From Gammaproteobacteria bacterium (GTDB lineage Bacteria; Pseudomonadota; Gammaproteobacteria; Thiohalospirales; Thiohalospiraceae): a stretch of DNA of 41,984 nt. The notes beneath the pieces are model-generated. The model ran no database searches. It saw nothing but the letters and a program-made list of their open reading frames with translations, and was not told the DNA's origin. This document shows, piece after piece, positions 9,890-18,385 of this stretch; position 1 is the first letter of the stretch; each line of letters opens with the position of its first letter. The stretch lies in contig WFVH01000040.1 of NCBI GenBank assembly GCA_015491735.1, forward strand, positions 1 through 41,984, given 5' to 3'. A program made the position numbers and the translations under genes.

Positions 9890-10651
9890 ACTTCGTCCCT
9901 TTATCGGGGGCGGCGAATCGTCATTGGCAAACTGTTCCAGCCAGAGGACGGTGGCGCCTGCAACGGCTGCGGGCATTATCAGGAAATTGATGATCGGTAC
10001 CGTAGTCAGCGCGGTGGTTGCACCGCCGAATCCCAGCACCAGCCAGCGTTGCTCCCGCGCCCGGCGGCGTTGCTGCGGAAACAGCAAGCCATGGTTCCCC
10101 ATTGGATAGTCAAGGTACTCCAGGGCCAGCATCCAGGCGCCAAAGACCAGCCATAGCAAGGGCGCGATGAGATTGATACCCGGAATCACGAACAGAACCA
10201 GCAGGGGAACTGCCCGCAACAGCGCATAACCCATCTTTAACAACTGGGAAAGGAGGATCGCCGGCGTTTCACGAAGCAGTTGCCAGAATCCCGTTCCAGG
10301 CTGCATTTCTTCACCACGCAACTCCCGCTCCACCGCTTCCGCCAGCAAGCCATTAAAAGGGGCGGCGATCAGGTTGGCAAGCAAGGAAAATCCGAAGAAC
10401 AGCACCAGCAACACGGTCACAATGAAAATCACCCACAGCGGCCAGATCAACCAGTCAAGCCACCCTGGCAGCACCGGTAGCAGCACGTTGACCAAACTGT
10501 GGAACCAGGCCGCACTGACCGCAATAAGCAGTGCAAAAACCGCTATATTGATAACCAGTGGCAACGCTACATAACGCCTGATTCCAGGGCGAAGAATCAG
10601 TTTCAACCCCAAGAGAAGGTAGAGGGCACCCTTGAAGAAACCGGTCTGCAT
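9875..10651 (-). CDS. cysZ: CysZ/EI24-family inner-membrane protein
   Basis: A 258-residue polytopic membrane protein (E. coli CysZ is 253). It begins MQTGFFKGALYLLLGLKLI and has long hydrophobic segments at roughly residues 20-45, 55-95, 130-170 and 205-235, with the internal LANLIAAPFNGLLAEAVE typical of the family. CysZ members mediate sulfate uptake for cysteine synthesis. The start at 10651 is preferred to 10696, because the first 15 residues of the longer form do not resemble the family. No cysteine-biosynthesis genes are next to it. Its 3' end overlaps the HD-GYP gene tail to tail. Confidence 0.82.
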   Translation of the reverse strand: MQTGFFKGALYLLLGLKLILRPGIRRYVALPLVINIAVFALLIAVSAAWFHSLVNVLLPVLPGWLDWLIWPLWVIFIVTVLLVLFFGFSLLANLIAAPFNGLLAEAVERELRGEEMQPGTGFWQLLRETPAILLSQLLKMGYALLRAVPLLVLFVIPGINLIAPLLWLVFGAWMLALEYLDYPMGNHGLLFPQQRRRAREQRWLVLGFGGATTALTTVPIINFLIMPAAVAGATVLWLEQFANDDSPPPIKGRSSVAP

Positions 10652-10743
10652 ATTACCGCTGTGCGCCTGCGCCTGTTGAACCGGAAGCCGAATCAAGGTG
10701 CGAGAGATGGGCCAGGGGAGGCGAAACGGGGATTACCGGCCCA

Positions 10744-11259
10744 TCACATCGCATTGCCGACAGTTACCTTGCGAACCTCTCCCAGGCCGTGGATTTCGAC
10801 AGTAGAGTAGCTGTTTGCCGGTATTTTCACCAAAACACAGGGGTGGGTGAGAACAGCGGCAACCATGGCGTCAGCGGGGGGGTGCTCAAGAATGACATTC
10901 AGCCGGGCCTCGCTATGCCCTGTTTCAAAAGCCGGTTCCGCCAGCCGCAAAAGGTAGCCAGCGGTTGGCTGCTGCCCTGAAGAGATATAGAGAACATGCC
11001 AGCGGCTGAAGTCGATTTCAGGAATTTGAACAACCGGCGCCGGTAATATCAGCCCTTGCATGCGCTTCATTACCCGCTCCAGTTGCGGCTGGTTGCCGAT
11101 GTGGATTGCCACCGGTTGCCGCTCTGCTCCGTTGCACTGGATGGCACTGCTTATCACCTGGGCGGCGGGGAGAGGGGTATCCGCAGCATTTGAACCGGGA
11201 AGCGTGCAGCCGGTTATCGACAAAACTGCCAGTGCAAGGATAAGGAGTCTGTCAGCCAT
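10744..11259 (-). CDS. PrcB-domain lipoprotein (possible S8 protease partner)
   Basis: A 171-residue lipoprotein with signal peptide and lipobox LSITGC (Cys at about residue 18). Residues about 85-160 resemble the PrcB C-terminal domain: FSRWHVLYISSGQQPTAGY, then a hydrophobic strand, a proline-containing turn and a THPCVLVKIP strand near the end. In Treponema denticola, PrcB is a lipoprotein needed with the subtilisin-like PrtP to form dentilisin. Here the start overlaps the end of the S8 protease gene by 8 nt, so the two are very likely co-translated. The function is inferred from the domain likeness and this context. Confidence 0.65.
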   Translation of the reverse strand: MADRLLILALAVLSITGCTLPGSNAADTPLPAAQVISSAIQCNGAERQPVAIHIGNQPQLERVMKRMQGLILPAPVVQIPEIDFSRWHVLYISSGQQPTAGYLLRLAEPAFETGHSEARLNVILEHPPADAMVAAVLTHPCVLVKIPANSYSTVEIHGLGEVRKVTVGNAM

Positions 11260-13960
11260 TCGGGTTGCGTGAATATCCGTGTCGCTTGGGTTGTTCTGGA
11301 TGGTTCGCCAGGGGGCGGATTACGATCTCGAAATTGGAACCAAAATCCAGGCCGTCCACGTTGCTGTAGACACTGACCGCTTGTAATCGTTCAATCGTGG
11401 GATATCCCCCACACGCTTCGCCCGGATCACAGATCAGACCATCGTTGTCCAGATCGGTGCCAGCGATAATAAAATAGCTGCCTTCAGGAACACGATCGAA
11501 CCGGTAATCGTAATGCCCGGCGCGGTTATTCACCGCAATGGTATGCGTGGCCTCCAGGGTAAGCGGGTCGACGAGAAGCACATAGGTGTGACCTGTATCC
11601 CCCTCTTCCCGCCTGTCGCCAACCTGAAGTGTAACAGGAACGGTTAGCGAGCCGGCGTTGTCGGTTTCGAGGGTGATGGTTGTCCGATAGATCCTGTCGG
11701 CCAGATCCGCGCGGTTTACGGTGGCGGTAAACGTTCCTTCGCTGCCCTCCAGCGACCGGGGGGTGACATCCAGCCAGTTAACATCGGTGGTGACACCTGT
11801 GATGGAAAATGATCCACCTCCTGCATTGCGGGTGGTGAACTCCAATTGCGTGACAAACGGGCCAAAGTTGAGACTACCGGAGGGGTTGGTGGAGATAATC
11901 GGTGGAAGTTCAACATCGATGTTCTCTACCGCTTTGAGGGCGTCGAGAAGCCCGTACCCGAACTGCTCGTCCCGGCCCGGGGCGCCAAGATCGGTGGTAA
12001 GCCTTCCTTCCCTCAGCAAGGCGGTGAATTTATCGGAATCCAGCCGTGCATCGAGTGCTTTCATTATCGCGGCGACACCACTTACATGGGGGGCTGCCAT
12101 TGAAGTACCCTGGGCAAAGGAGTAAACAGCTTCTCTGGCGCCGTTGCTCCCATCTGTTTTCACCAGCGTACTCAGAATACCGTCAAACCAGCCGTCCCCA
12201 TCACTGTCGACAAGAGTATCTCCTCCCGGTGCAGCGATATCGATGGTCGACCCGAAATTGGAGTAGGGCGCCTTCTCCCGCGCCAGGGTAACGGCGCTTA
12301 CGGACAGGACACTGTCGTAGGCGGCCGGGTAGCTGGGATTTGCGGAGTTACTATTGCCCGCGGCGGCGACGATCAAGATCCCGGCATCTCTTATGGCGTT
12401 GTACTCAGCCTGCTCGGCCATGGTAAAACCCGCCCCCCCCAGGCTGAGGTTGATGATATCCGCGCGCTGCGGTGGCACCGTTTGGGAGTCGTTGCTCAGA
12501 CCGGCTGCATAGCGCACACCCTGGATGATATCGTACGTGGTCCCGCCTCCCCTGCCAAGCACCCGAATGGGCATGATTTTCGTGTTCGTACCCCAGGAAA
12601 TACCGCTGACACCGATTTTGTTGTTCGACTGCGCACCGATGATTCCGGCCACATGGGTACCGTGAAAGGAGCTTCTCTGCATATTGTCACCGTCACCGGG
12701 ATCGTCCGGATTGTCGTCGATACCATCTCCATCGGCAGCAATTGCCGGATTGGATATGAAATCATAACCGGCGGGGGAAAGATTGGCCTTCAGATCGGGA
12801 TGGTTCAACATGACACCGGTATCGACAACCGCGACAATCACCGGGTGTTCGCTGGCCGCCGGCAAGGCGGTGACGCTCCATGCCTGGGGCAGATTGATCA
12901 ACCGGTAGTTCCACTGCCTGGGGTAGTACTCATCATCGGGAATCGCTGTGGCGTAGCGGAGATAGTTGAGATCAGCCGACTCAATATCGGGCCGTTTACG
13001 CAACGCCTCGACCGTGTCGATGGTTTTGCGCTTGAGCCGCGCCAGGCGGCTACCATCGTCGGCAGCGGTCATGCCACCCGGTTTCAGCGGCAGGGATTGG
13101 CCTTCGTCATTCAGTGTAAACAGCATCGTGCGGCCGGTGGCGCCTTTTTTCTTTTTCAGCCCTGTCGCGGCGGCGAAGTAGGTTGCGTCCGATGCCGCTG
13201 CCATCGGTTGCTTGAAACGGACGATAACCTCTCCAGGGATGAAAGGCGCCTTTGTCTGCAGTGCCGTGGTATTCAGTATGGTAGGCCACCCCACGGTCAG
13301 AAGATAGTTTGAAGCGCCTTCCGATGCATGGATGACAATATAATAAAGACCACTTTTGGGTACCCGTACAGTCTCGGTTCCCGCCAAAGCGCTGACGGAT
13401 CGCGCCACGGGTTGGGTTTCAGGCGTAATGTCCGGCGTATCGTAGATTTCGAGATCGATATCGACCGCGCGAGGGTTTTCCCGGTCATGGTCACTGATAA
13501 ACAGCGTGACAGACTGGCCTTCAGCCAGGGCCATCTGGTAGATATCGGTCGCATCTCCTTCTCCCAAAAAGTTTCCGCCGCCGCTCCCCACCCGTGAAAC
13601 GAACCCTCCCAGCAGAACCGGAACCAACAAGGACTGGGCTGTTTCAGGTGTATCATTAGAGGTGTAGGGAGCTTGTGGATCATTGACATCACTATCCACG
13701 GCGGTGCCGATGGCAGAGGTGATGGTACCGGCCAGTGCATGAAAGGTTGGCTGTCTGTTTCCCGAATTACCGTCACAGGCGGAAACTGCCAATATCAAAC
13801 CGGCAACAAGATAGATCGTATTCAGCCGTCGTGCGCCGGTCTGCGGCAAGGCGGAAAAACAGTGCTGAAGCCGCTCTCCAGCAAGTTTTGCCAATGGAGC
13901 AGCCATAGTCTGCAAACCACCTCTTGTCTCCGCCTGTTTTCGAACACCTGAATGCGACAT
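11252..13960 (-). CDS. Subtilisin-family (S8) serine protease, probable lipoprotein
   Basis: Numbering is from a GTG at 13981 (909 residues); the ATG at 13960 gives 902. The catalytic triad is visible: D387 (VVDTGV), H440 (HGTHVAG) and S627 (GTSMAAPHVSG), with the oxyanion region AAAGNSNS. A hydrophobic segment with lipobox ILAVSAC near residue 69 suggests membrane anchoring after secretion. Residues about 110-230 look like a pre-peptidase C-terminal-type domain, and 245-345 like an inhibitor-like propeptide. After the protease, residues about 690-800 form a BACON-like or Ig-like domain, then a beta-rich tail. The N terminus before the signal segment is unusually long (about 50 residues) and the start is uncertain: a downstream ATG at 13906 or a TTG nearer the signal are alternatives. 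Confidence 0.9.
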   Translation of the reverse strand: MSHSGVRKQAETRGGLQTMAAPLAKLAGERLQHCFSALPQTGARRLNTIYLVAGLILAVSACDGNSGNRQPTFHALAGTITSAIGTAVDSDVNDPQAPYTSNDTPETAQSLLVPVLLGGFVSRVGSGGGNFLGEGDATDIYQMALAEGQSVTLFISDHDRENPRAVDIDLEIYDTPDITPETQPVARSVSALAGTETVRVPKSGLYYIVIHASEGASNYLLTVGWPTILNTTALQTKAPFIPGEVIVRFKQPMAAASDATYFAAATGLKKKKGATGRTMLFTLNDEGQSLPLKPGGMTAADDGSRLARLKRKTIDTVEALRKRPDIESADLNYLRYATAIPDDEYYPRQWNYRLINLPQAWSVTALPAASEHPVIVAVVDTGVMLNHPDLKANLSPAGYDFISNPAIAADGDGIDDNPDDPGDGDNMQRSSFHGTHVAGIIGAQSNNKIGVSGISWGTNTKIMPIRVLGRGGGTTYDIIQGVRYAAGLSNDSQTVPPQRADIINLSLGGAGFTMAEQAEYNAIRDAGILIVAAAGNSNSANPSYPAAYDSVLSVSAVTLAREKAPYSNFGSTIDIAAPGGDTLVDSDGDGWFDGILSTLVKTDGSNGAREAVYSFAQGTSMAAPHVSGVAAIMKALDARLDSDKFTALLREGRLTTDLGAPGRDEQFGYGLLDALKAVENIDVELPPIISTNPSGSLNFGPFVTQLEFTTRNAGGGSFSITGVTTDVNWLDVTPRSLEGSEGTFTATVNRADLADRIYRTTITLETDNAGSLTVPVTLQVGDRREEGDTGHTYVLLVDPLTLEATHTIAVNNRAGHYDYRFDRVPEGSYFIIAGTDLDNDGLICDPGEACGGYPTIERLQAVSVYSNVDGLDFGSNFEIVIRPLANHPEQPKRHGYSRNPNG

Positions 13961-14035
13961 GGCCTGTTTCTGGATTAACACATATCAATGTTAGTAAATT
14001 ACAGAGTAGCTATTCATCATAGTATGAAACAAGCT

Positions 14036-14158
14036 GGTAACTGTTCAGATTGCCCCTGAAATTCGTCAGTTCAAGGCGAAAAATGGGAGTTTACGCGTGT
14101 AAATGACCCTTTTTCAACGCAGAAATGGCGAATTTCAGGGGTGAGCTGAATAGTTACC
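14036..14158 (+). repeat. Palindromic repeat family 1, copy B (123 bp)
   Basis: Same length and orientation as copy A, differing at three positions (A to C in the CCATTTTT arm, G to A in GCGGATTTC, C to T in GGGGCGAG). The 5' flank also matches copy A for about 25 nt (CTATTC, then CATAGTATGAAACAAGC). It sits about 55-75 nt upstream of the S8 protease start on the opposite strand, inside its probable promoter region. Confidence 0.9.
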
Positions 14159-14404
14159 ATTCAGAAACAGTTATCGGCTGGCAAAGCGCCAATTATAGCC
14201 AGAGAACAACGACGGCACGCTCGCCGTCTATTTGCCGATGAAACCGCCATCACCAGCATGCCGTGCCTTGATCCGGCAGACAGGAGGAAGCCCGCAGCGG
14301 CGCCCGGGGGGTACAACCGGGCCAATCCACATCAATCCGGAAAAATATTCCACCTGCAGGAACTTTTCCTGCAAGGCCCAGTCATATGAACCAGTACTCC
14401 TTGT

Positions 14405-14484
14405 TATACAAAGTCCCTCCCCAGGTCCGGTTCCCCAAGCCGGACCGCTGTTTATCCCGGCCTTACTCAGGCCGGGTTTTTTTT
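14405..14484 (+). ncRNA. Candidate small RNA
   Basis: A TATACA at 14405-14410, preceded by TGT (extended -10), could start a transcript near 14417. It would contain the GGTCCGG/CCGGACC hairpin and end at the strong terminator at 14484, giving about 70 nt. The -35 region is poor. No match to a known RNA family was recognised. Confidence 0.35.
14456..14484 (+). terminator. Strong Rho-independent terminator
   Basis: CCCGGCCT pairs with AGGCCGGG across a 5-nt loop and is followed by eight T residues. No plus-strand protein gene directly upstream explains it. Confidence 0.85.
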
Positions 14485-14732
14485 GTCGGCCTGGCGGCAC
14501 CAGCCATCTGGATTTCCGCAACCCGGCCACAAGACAGATCGTCTTCAGGACTGCAAGCGTTCCCCGAACAAGACACCACGATGAAAGGCCGCCGTGGACG
14601 CCTGGTACAGTGGTGAAGAAAACCGGTCCGATTTTGCCTGTTCCTTTGGAGAAAGCTGTTTGCCCTATTGACCGGGACAGCTTAATGGACTAACCCTTTG
14701 AATAGTACCCCCTGATGCGCGGAGACAGCCAC

Positions 14733-15719
14733 ATGCAGCGATTCAAAAACATTCTTTGCGTTATAACGGTAAATGCTGAAAACAGCGGCATTCTGGAACG
14801 CGCCACAACCCTGGCGGAAAATAACCAGGCTCTCCTGACAGTGATGGAGGCGATCGAAGAGGTTCCACCCAACACAAAGCTTCTCGAGCAACACCTTCCA
14901 CCCCACAGCCTCAAGGAAAAAATAGTCGAGGAACACCGGATGAGCATAGATGAAAAGGTTGCGCCCTGGAGAAAAAATATTGAGATCCAGACAAGGGCCG
15001 TTATCGGGATACCTTTTCTGGAGATCATTCGTGAAGTCCTTCGCAACAAGCACGACCTGTTGATAAAGCCGGCTGAAGATGGCGGCGTGCTGGATCGGTT
15101 CTTTGGCAGCAACGACATGCATCTGCTGCGCAAATGCCCCTGCCCGGTCTGGATTGTCAAGCCGGATGCGTCCGGAAACTACCAGCGGATAGTAGCGGCG
15201 GTCGATGTCGACGATTTTTATCCGGAAGAGGAGTTGGATGCAAGGCGCCGGCTCAACATTCAGATTCTCCGGATGGCGGCCTCGCTGGCGCTGTCCGAAT
15301 TTGCCGAACTGCACGTCGTAGCGGTATGGGACGCCATTGGAGACCGGTTTATTTCCGGTGTTTTCAATGAGGTTCCCGAGCAAAAAATCACCTCTTACAT
15401 CGAACATGTAAGACGGCAAAACGCCGCCAGCCTGGACAGACTCATGCACGAGGCGATGAGCAGGATGGAGCAGGAAGCCGCCGATTACCTCAAGCCCCGA
15501 ACTCATCTGATCAAAGGAACACCCCGCAAGGCGGTACCCGCTTTCGCCAGGGAGATAGAGGCCGATCTCGTGGTCATGGGAACCGTGGCCCGCACCGGCA
15601 TTTCCGGCCTGTTCATGGGCAACACCGCGGAGACCATTCTCAACCACCTGGACTGTTCGATACTTGCAGTGAAACCGCCCGGTTTCACCACACCGGTCAC
15701 CCTGGAAGAAAGCGGATGA
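14733..15719 (+). CDS. Tandem universal stress protein (UspE-like)
   Basis: A 328-residue cytosolic protein with two UspA domains: about residues 1-145 and 150-325. Each ends in the family's strand-loop pattern: CPCPVWIVKPD in the first, GTVARTGISGLFMGNTAETIL then CSILAVKPP in the second. The second contains the G-x2-G-x9-G-N/S ATP-binding-like motif. I chose the ATG at 14733 because GGAGA lies about 9 nt upstream and MQRFKNILCV is a typical Usp start. The antiporter gene follows 26 nt downstream, so the pair is probably one operon. Pairing of Usp and cation/proton antiporters is common and suggests stress-linked pH or K+ control. Confidence 0.92.
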   Translation: MQRFKNILCVITVNAENSGILERATTLAENNQALLTVMEAIEEVPPNTKLLEQHLPPHSLKEKIVEEHRMSIDEKVAPWRKNIEIQTRAVIGIPFLEIIREVLRNKHDLLIKPAEDGGVLDRFFGSNDMHLLRKCPCPVWIVKPDASGNYQRIVAAVDVDDFYPEEELDARRRLNIQILRMAASLALSEFAELHVVAVWDAIGDRFISGVFNEVPEQKITSYIEHVRRQNAASLDRLMHEAMSRMEQEAADYLKPRTHLIKGTPRKAVPAFAREIEADLVVMGTVARTGISGLFMGNTAETILNHLDCSILAVKPPGFTTPVTLEESG

Positions 15720-15745
15720 AGCCGCAAAAACGGGAGAACTGACGC

Positions 15746-17392
15746 ATGAACCCGGTATTCGACGATGTCTTTACCGAAATGGCGGTGCTGTTTCTGCTGG
15801 CGGCCGCCGTTGGCGCTATCGGAGTACGCCTGCGGCAGCCGCTGATCGTCGCCTTCATCGCGGTGGGTATTCTGGTGGGGCCATCGGTGCTGGGCTGGGT
15901 GTCGGCGAATGACCAGGTCGATCTGCTGGCCAAACTGGGCATCGCGCTTCTGCTGTTCGTGGTGGGGCTCAAGCTGGATCTGCATATCATCCGCACCATG
16001 GGTCCGGTGGCGCTGGCTACCGGGCTGGGGCAGGTGCTGTTCACTTCCGTCATCGGCTACTTCATCGCCATCTCCCTGGGAATGAACCCGGTAACCGCAC
16101 TCTATGTCGCAGTGGCACTGACCTTCTCCAGCACCATCATCATCGTCAAGCTGCTCTCCGACAAACGTGAAGTGGACGCGCTGCACGGACGCATCGCCAT
16201 CGGTTTTCTCATTGTCCAGGACATCGTCGTGGTACTGGTGATGATCGGCCTGACCGCTTTGGGAGAAGCCACCGATACAGCGACACTGGGGCGGGAAGCG
16301 GCAGCGGTATTTGTCAAAGGCAGCCTGTTCATCATCGCCATTGGCCTGCTGATGCGCTATGCGTTGACTCCCCTGCTGCATCAACTGGCCCGATCGCGGG
16401 AGTTGCTGGTGCTGTTCGCCATCGCCTGGGCGGTGGCTCTCGGTGCACTGGGTTCTCATCTGGGTTTCAGCAAAGAGGTGGGCGCCTTTCTTGCCGGGGT
16501 CTCACTCGCCTCCACCCCCTACCGCGAGGCCATTGGCGCCCGCCTGGTGAGTTTGCGGGATTTTCTGCTGCTATTCTTTTTTATCGATCTCGGCGCAGGG
16601 CTGGAGTTGGCGACACTCGGCGCACAAGTTGTACCGGCTATTGTGCTTTCACTGTTTGTTCTCATCGGTAATCCATTGATTGTCATGGTAATTCTTGGCC
16701 TTATGGGCTACCGGAAACGCACCGGATTCCTGGCGGGCCTGACCGTGGCCCAGATTAGCGAATTCTCCCTCATCCTGGGGGCGCTCGGCCTGAGCCTGGG
16801 ACATATCAGCGATGATACCCTCGGACTCATTACCCTGGTCGGGCTGATAACCATCAGCGCCTCCACCTACATGATTCTCTACTCTCATCACCTTTATGAA
16901 TGGATTGCCCCCTGGCTGGGCATCTTCGAACGCAAACAGAGCGTTCAGAAAGAGAAGGAACAGTCCACGGACGAAAACGGCCGGTTCGATGTCATTCTTT
17001 TTGGTTTGGGGCGGTTTGGATCCGGCATTGCGCGAGAGCTGCTGCGGCGTGGCTACCGGGTGCTGGGGGTGGATTTCGATCCCGAACTGGTGCGCCAGCA
17101 AGAAAGGAGCGGTTATGCCACTCGTTATGGTGACGCCGAAGATCCGGAGTTTCTCGCCAGCCTGCCACTGGAGCAAGCTCCCTGGATTCTCAGCAGTGTA
17201 CGGGAGAAAGATATCAATCTTGCGCTGTTACAAGGCTTGCGCACTTTTGACTATAAGGGATGTGCCGTGGTAACGGCGCACAACACCACCGATGCCAGGC
17301 AACTAAAGCAGGCAGGAGCGGCGAGCGTATTCATCCCCTACACCGACGCCGCCACGGAAGCGGTCGACAAGCTGTTTGGTGCAAAAGATTGA
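15746..17392 (+). CDS. Kef-type K+/H+ antiporter (CPA2) with RCK/TrkA-N domain
   Basis: A 548-residue inner-membrane protein. Residues about 1-385 carry the CPA2 exchanger domain with about 12-13 transmembrane segments, including ALTFSSTIIIVKLLSDK and GFLIVQDIVVV in the conserved core and FLAGVSLASTPYRE. Residues about 410-545 form a TrkA-N (RCK) domain with the nucleotide motif ILFGLGRFGSGIARELL. It resembles YbaL/KefB types that exchange K+ for H+ under ligand control. The stop codon TGA (17390-17392) is the first three bases of a 13-bp inverted terminal repeat (17390-17402), so the native C terminus may have been altered at its very end. Confidence 0.92.
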   Translation: MNPVFDDVFTEMAVLFLLAAAVGAIGVRLRQPLIVAFIAVGILVGPSVLGWVSANDQVDLLAKLGIALLLFVVGLKLDLHIIRTMGPVALATGLGQVLFTSVIGYFIAISLGMNPVTALYVAVALTFSSTIIIVKLLSDKREVDALHGRIAIGFLIVQDIVVVLVMIGLTALGEATDTATLGREAAAVFVKGSLFIIAIGLLMRYALTPLLHQLARSRELLVLFAIAWAVALGALGSHLGFSKEVGAFLAGVSLASTPYREAIGARLVSLRDFLLLFFFIDLGAGLELATLGAQVVPAIVLSLFVLIGNPLIVMVILGLMGYRKRTGFLAGLTVAQISEFSLILGALGLSLGHISDDTLGLITLVGLITISASTYMILYSHHLYEWIAPWLGIFERKQSVQKEKEQSTDENGRFDVILFGLGRFGSGIARELLRRGYRVLGVDFDPELVRQQERSGYATRYGDAEDPEFLASLPLEQAPWILSSVREKDINLALLQGLRTFDYKGCAVVTAHNTTDARQLKQAGAASVFIPYTDAATEAVDKLFGAKD

Positions 17393-17603
17393 CCCGGCAA
17401 CCAATGTATCGCTTCCGTAATGCAGCCTGCGGGTGTACACAGGGCCACCCCTTCCTGAAAAAACAACCGGTTGGGGGAAAACAGGCGTGGCGCCTGTCCG
17501 CGCTGCGGCCCCTGGCACGGGGATACAACCCGTTTTGGCGAGCTGCGCCTTGATACCCGTCACGGCTGCCGCCCTGAAGCCGATATATCTGGTTGCCGGG
17601 TCA
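17390..17603. mobile_element. Repeat family 2 element with perfect 13-bp terminal inverted repeats
   Basis: TGACCCGGCAACC at 17390-17402 is exactly inverted as GGTTGCCGGGTCA at 17591-17603, giving a 214-bp element with no ORF of its own. The left end supplies the antiporter stop codon. The right end lies 8 nt from the DUF454 stop codon. A core of about 60 nt (GCTTCCGTAATGCAGCCTGC onward, then an A6 run) is shared with the element at 19610-19750 at roughly 70-75% identity by eye. No transposase is nearby, so it would be non-autonomous. Confidence 0.6.
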
Positions 17604-17611
17604 GTCGTTAT

Positions 17612-18004
17612 TCAGCTTGCCCCATCCTTCTCCAACTTCACCAGTTCGGTGGTTTTGATGCTGGCAATAAAAATGACGTGGAATAGCAGTATCGCCACAA
17701 CAACAAGTTTCAGAAAAAATATTTCGATGAAAAACAGAATCGACGAACCGCCCACGACAACAATCGTGGCGATTGCCAGCAACTTCGTCTTCCTGGGAAG
17801 GCTGCGGGTCTCTTGCCAGTTTTTTATCAACGGGCCAAACAGCCGGAGATTCAGCAACCAGCCATGGAACCGGGGGGATGAGCGCGCAAAACAGGCAGCA
17901 GCCACCAACAGAAAAGGGGTCGTGGGCATAACCGGCAGAACCAGCCCCGCTCCACCCAGCGCAACAAACAGAAAACCCAGCGATATCAAAACGATCCTGG
18001 ACAT
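17612..18004 (-). CDS. DUF454 (YbaN-like) inner-membrane protein
   Basis: A 130-residue protein starting MSRIVLISLGFLFVALGG, with the family signature LPVMPTTPFLLVAAACFARSSPRFHGWLLN at residues about 24-53 and two further hydrophobic segments at about 77-110. DUF454/YbaN proteins are small inner-membrane proteins of unknown function. I chose the ATG at 18004 rather than the longer frame from 18088, because the first 28 residues of the latter are not family-like and not hydrophobic. It stands alone on the minus strand between the antiporter and the efflux operon, with family 2 repeat ends at both sides (17591-17603 and 18296-18308). Confidence 0.82.
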   Translation of the reverse strand: MSRIVLISLGFLFVALGGAGLVLPVMPTTPFLLVAAACFARSSPRFHGWLLNLRLFGPLIKNWQETRSLPRKTKLLAIATIVVVGGSSILFFIEIFFLKLVVVAILLFHVIFIASIKTTELVKLEKDGAS

Positions 18005-18295
18005 CGGCAGAACACCTTTCAGCTCCTGTTCAGCGGAAGCAGCACTGTTTTGGCCCCTTGCCACCGCCACGGGAACAGCAGTCACCACGGAGGATCACCC
18101 TGCTTCGGAAAACTGGCGCCGGAAAACAGGAAACCACCCAACCCGTCACGGCCCATGACCTCAACGGGATACACCCGCAAAAAGGAGCAGCCCTGGGCCG
18201 ATTTGGCATATCGCGCCATCCGGGTAACAGATGTTGATCGAACCTACCCAAACAGCATAGTAAAAAAACTGCAAGTTGGCCACACCCCGCGATCC

Positions 18296-18308
18296 GTTGC
18301 CGGGTCAA
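18296..18308 (-). repeat. Isolated family 2 terminal repeat
   Basis: GTTGCCGGGTCA at 18297-18308 matches the right end of the 17390-17603 element and is followed by a similar TATTCAGCTT. No clear left partner was found, so it may be a remnant end. Confidence 0.4.
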
Positions 18309-18358
18309 GCGTATTCAGCTTTGATTCAGGTTGGGCTGCTAATCTGCGCAAATCTTCT

Positions 18359-18372
18359 ATCAATCGATTGAT
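18359..18372. promoter_or_regulatory. Perfect 14-bp palindrome upstream of the efflux operon
   Basis: ATCAATCGATTGAT is a perfect palindrome ending 13 nt before the tolC-like ATG, overlapping another (TTGATCAA). It is a possible operator. It is not an FNR box, because the half-sites are in the opposite order. AGAGG just downstream is the Shine-Dalgarno sequence. Confidence 0.4.
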
Positions 18373-18385
18373 CAACAGAGGTTGA

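Larger units (their letters stand above)
14159..14732. other. Divergent intergenic region with a probable small transcript
   Basis: A gap of about 570 nt between the S8 gene (minus) and the UspA gene (plus). The short ORFs here have no recognisable domain. It holds a perfect 8-bp stem with a 3-nt loop (TGCAGGAA/TTCCTGCA, 14355-14373), a second hairpin at about 14424-14447 (GGTCCGG/CCGGACC) and a strong plus-strand terminator (14456-14484). No gene upstream on the plus strand needs that terminator. Confidence 0.6.

Noticed and set aside
14385-14450. tRNA-like T-arm (GGTTCCCCAAGCC)
   Set aside because: No acceptor, D or anticodon stems were found around it; the hairpin has a 9-nt loop.
14232-14693. 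Plus-strand ORF of 153 residues
   Set aside because: Proline-rich, reads through a strong terminator and hairpins, and has no domain.
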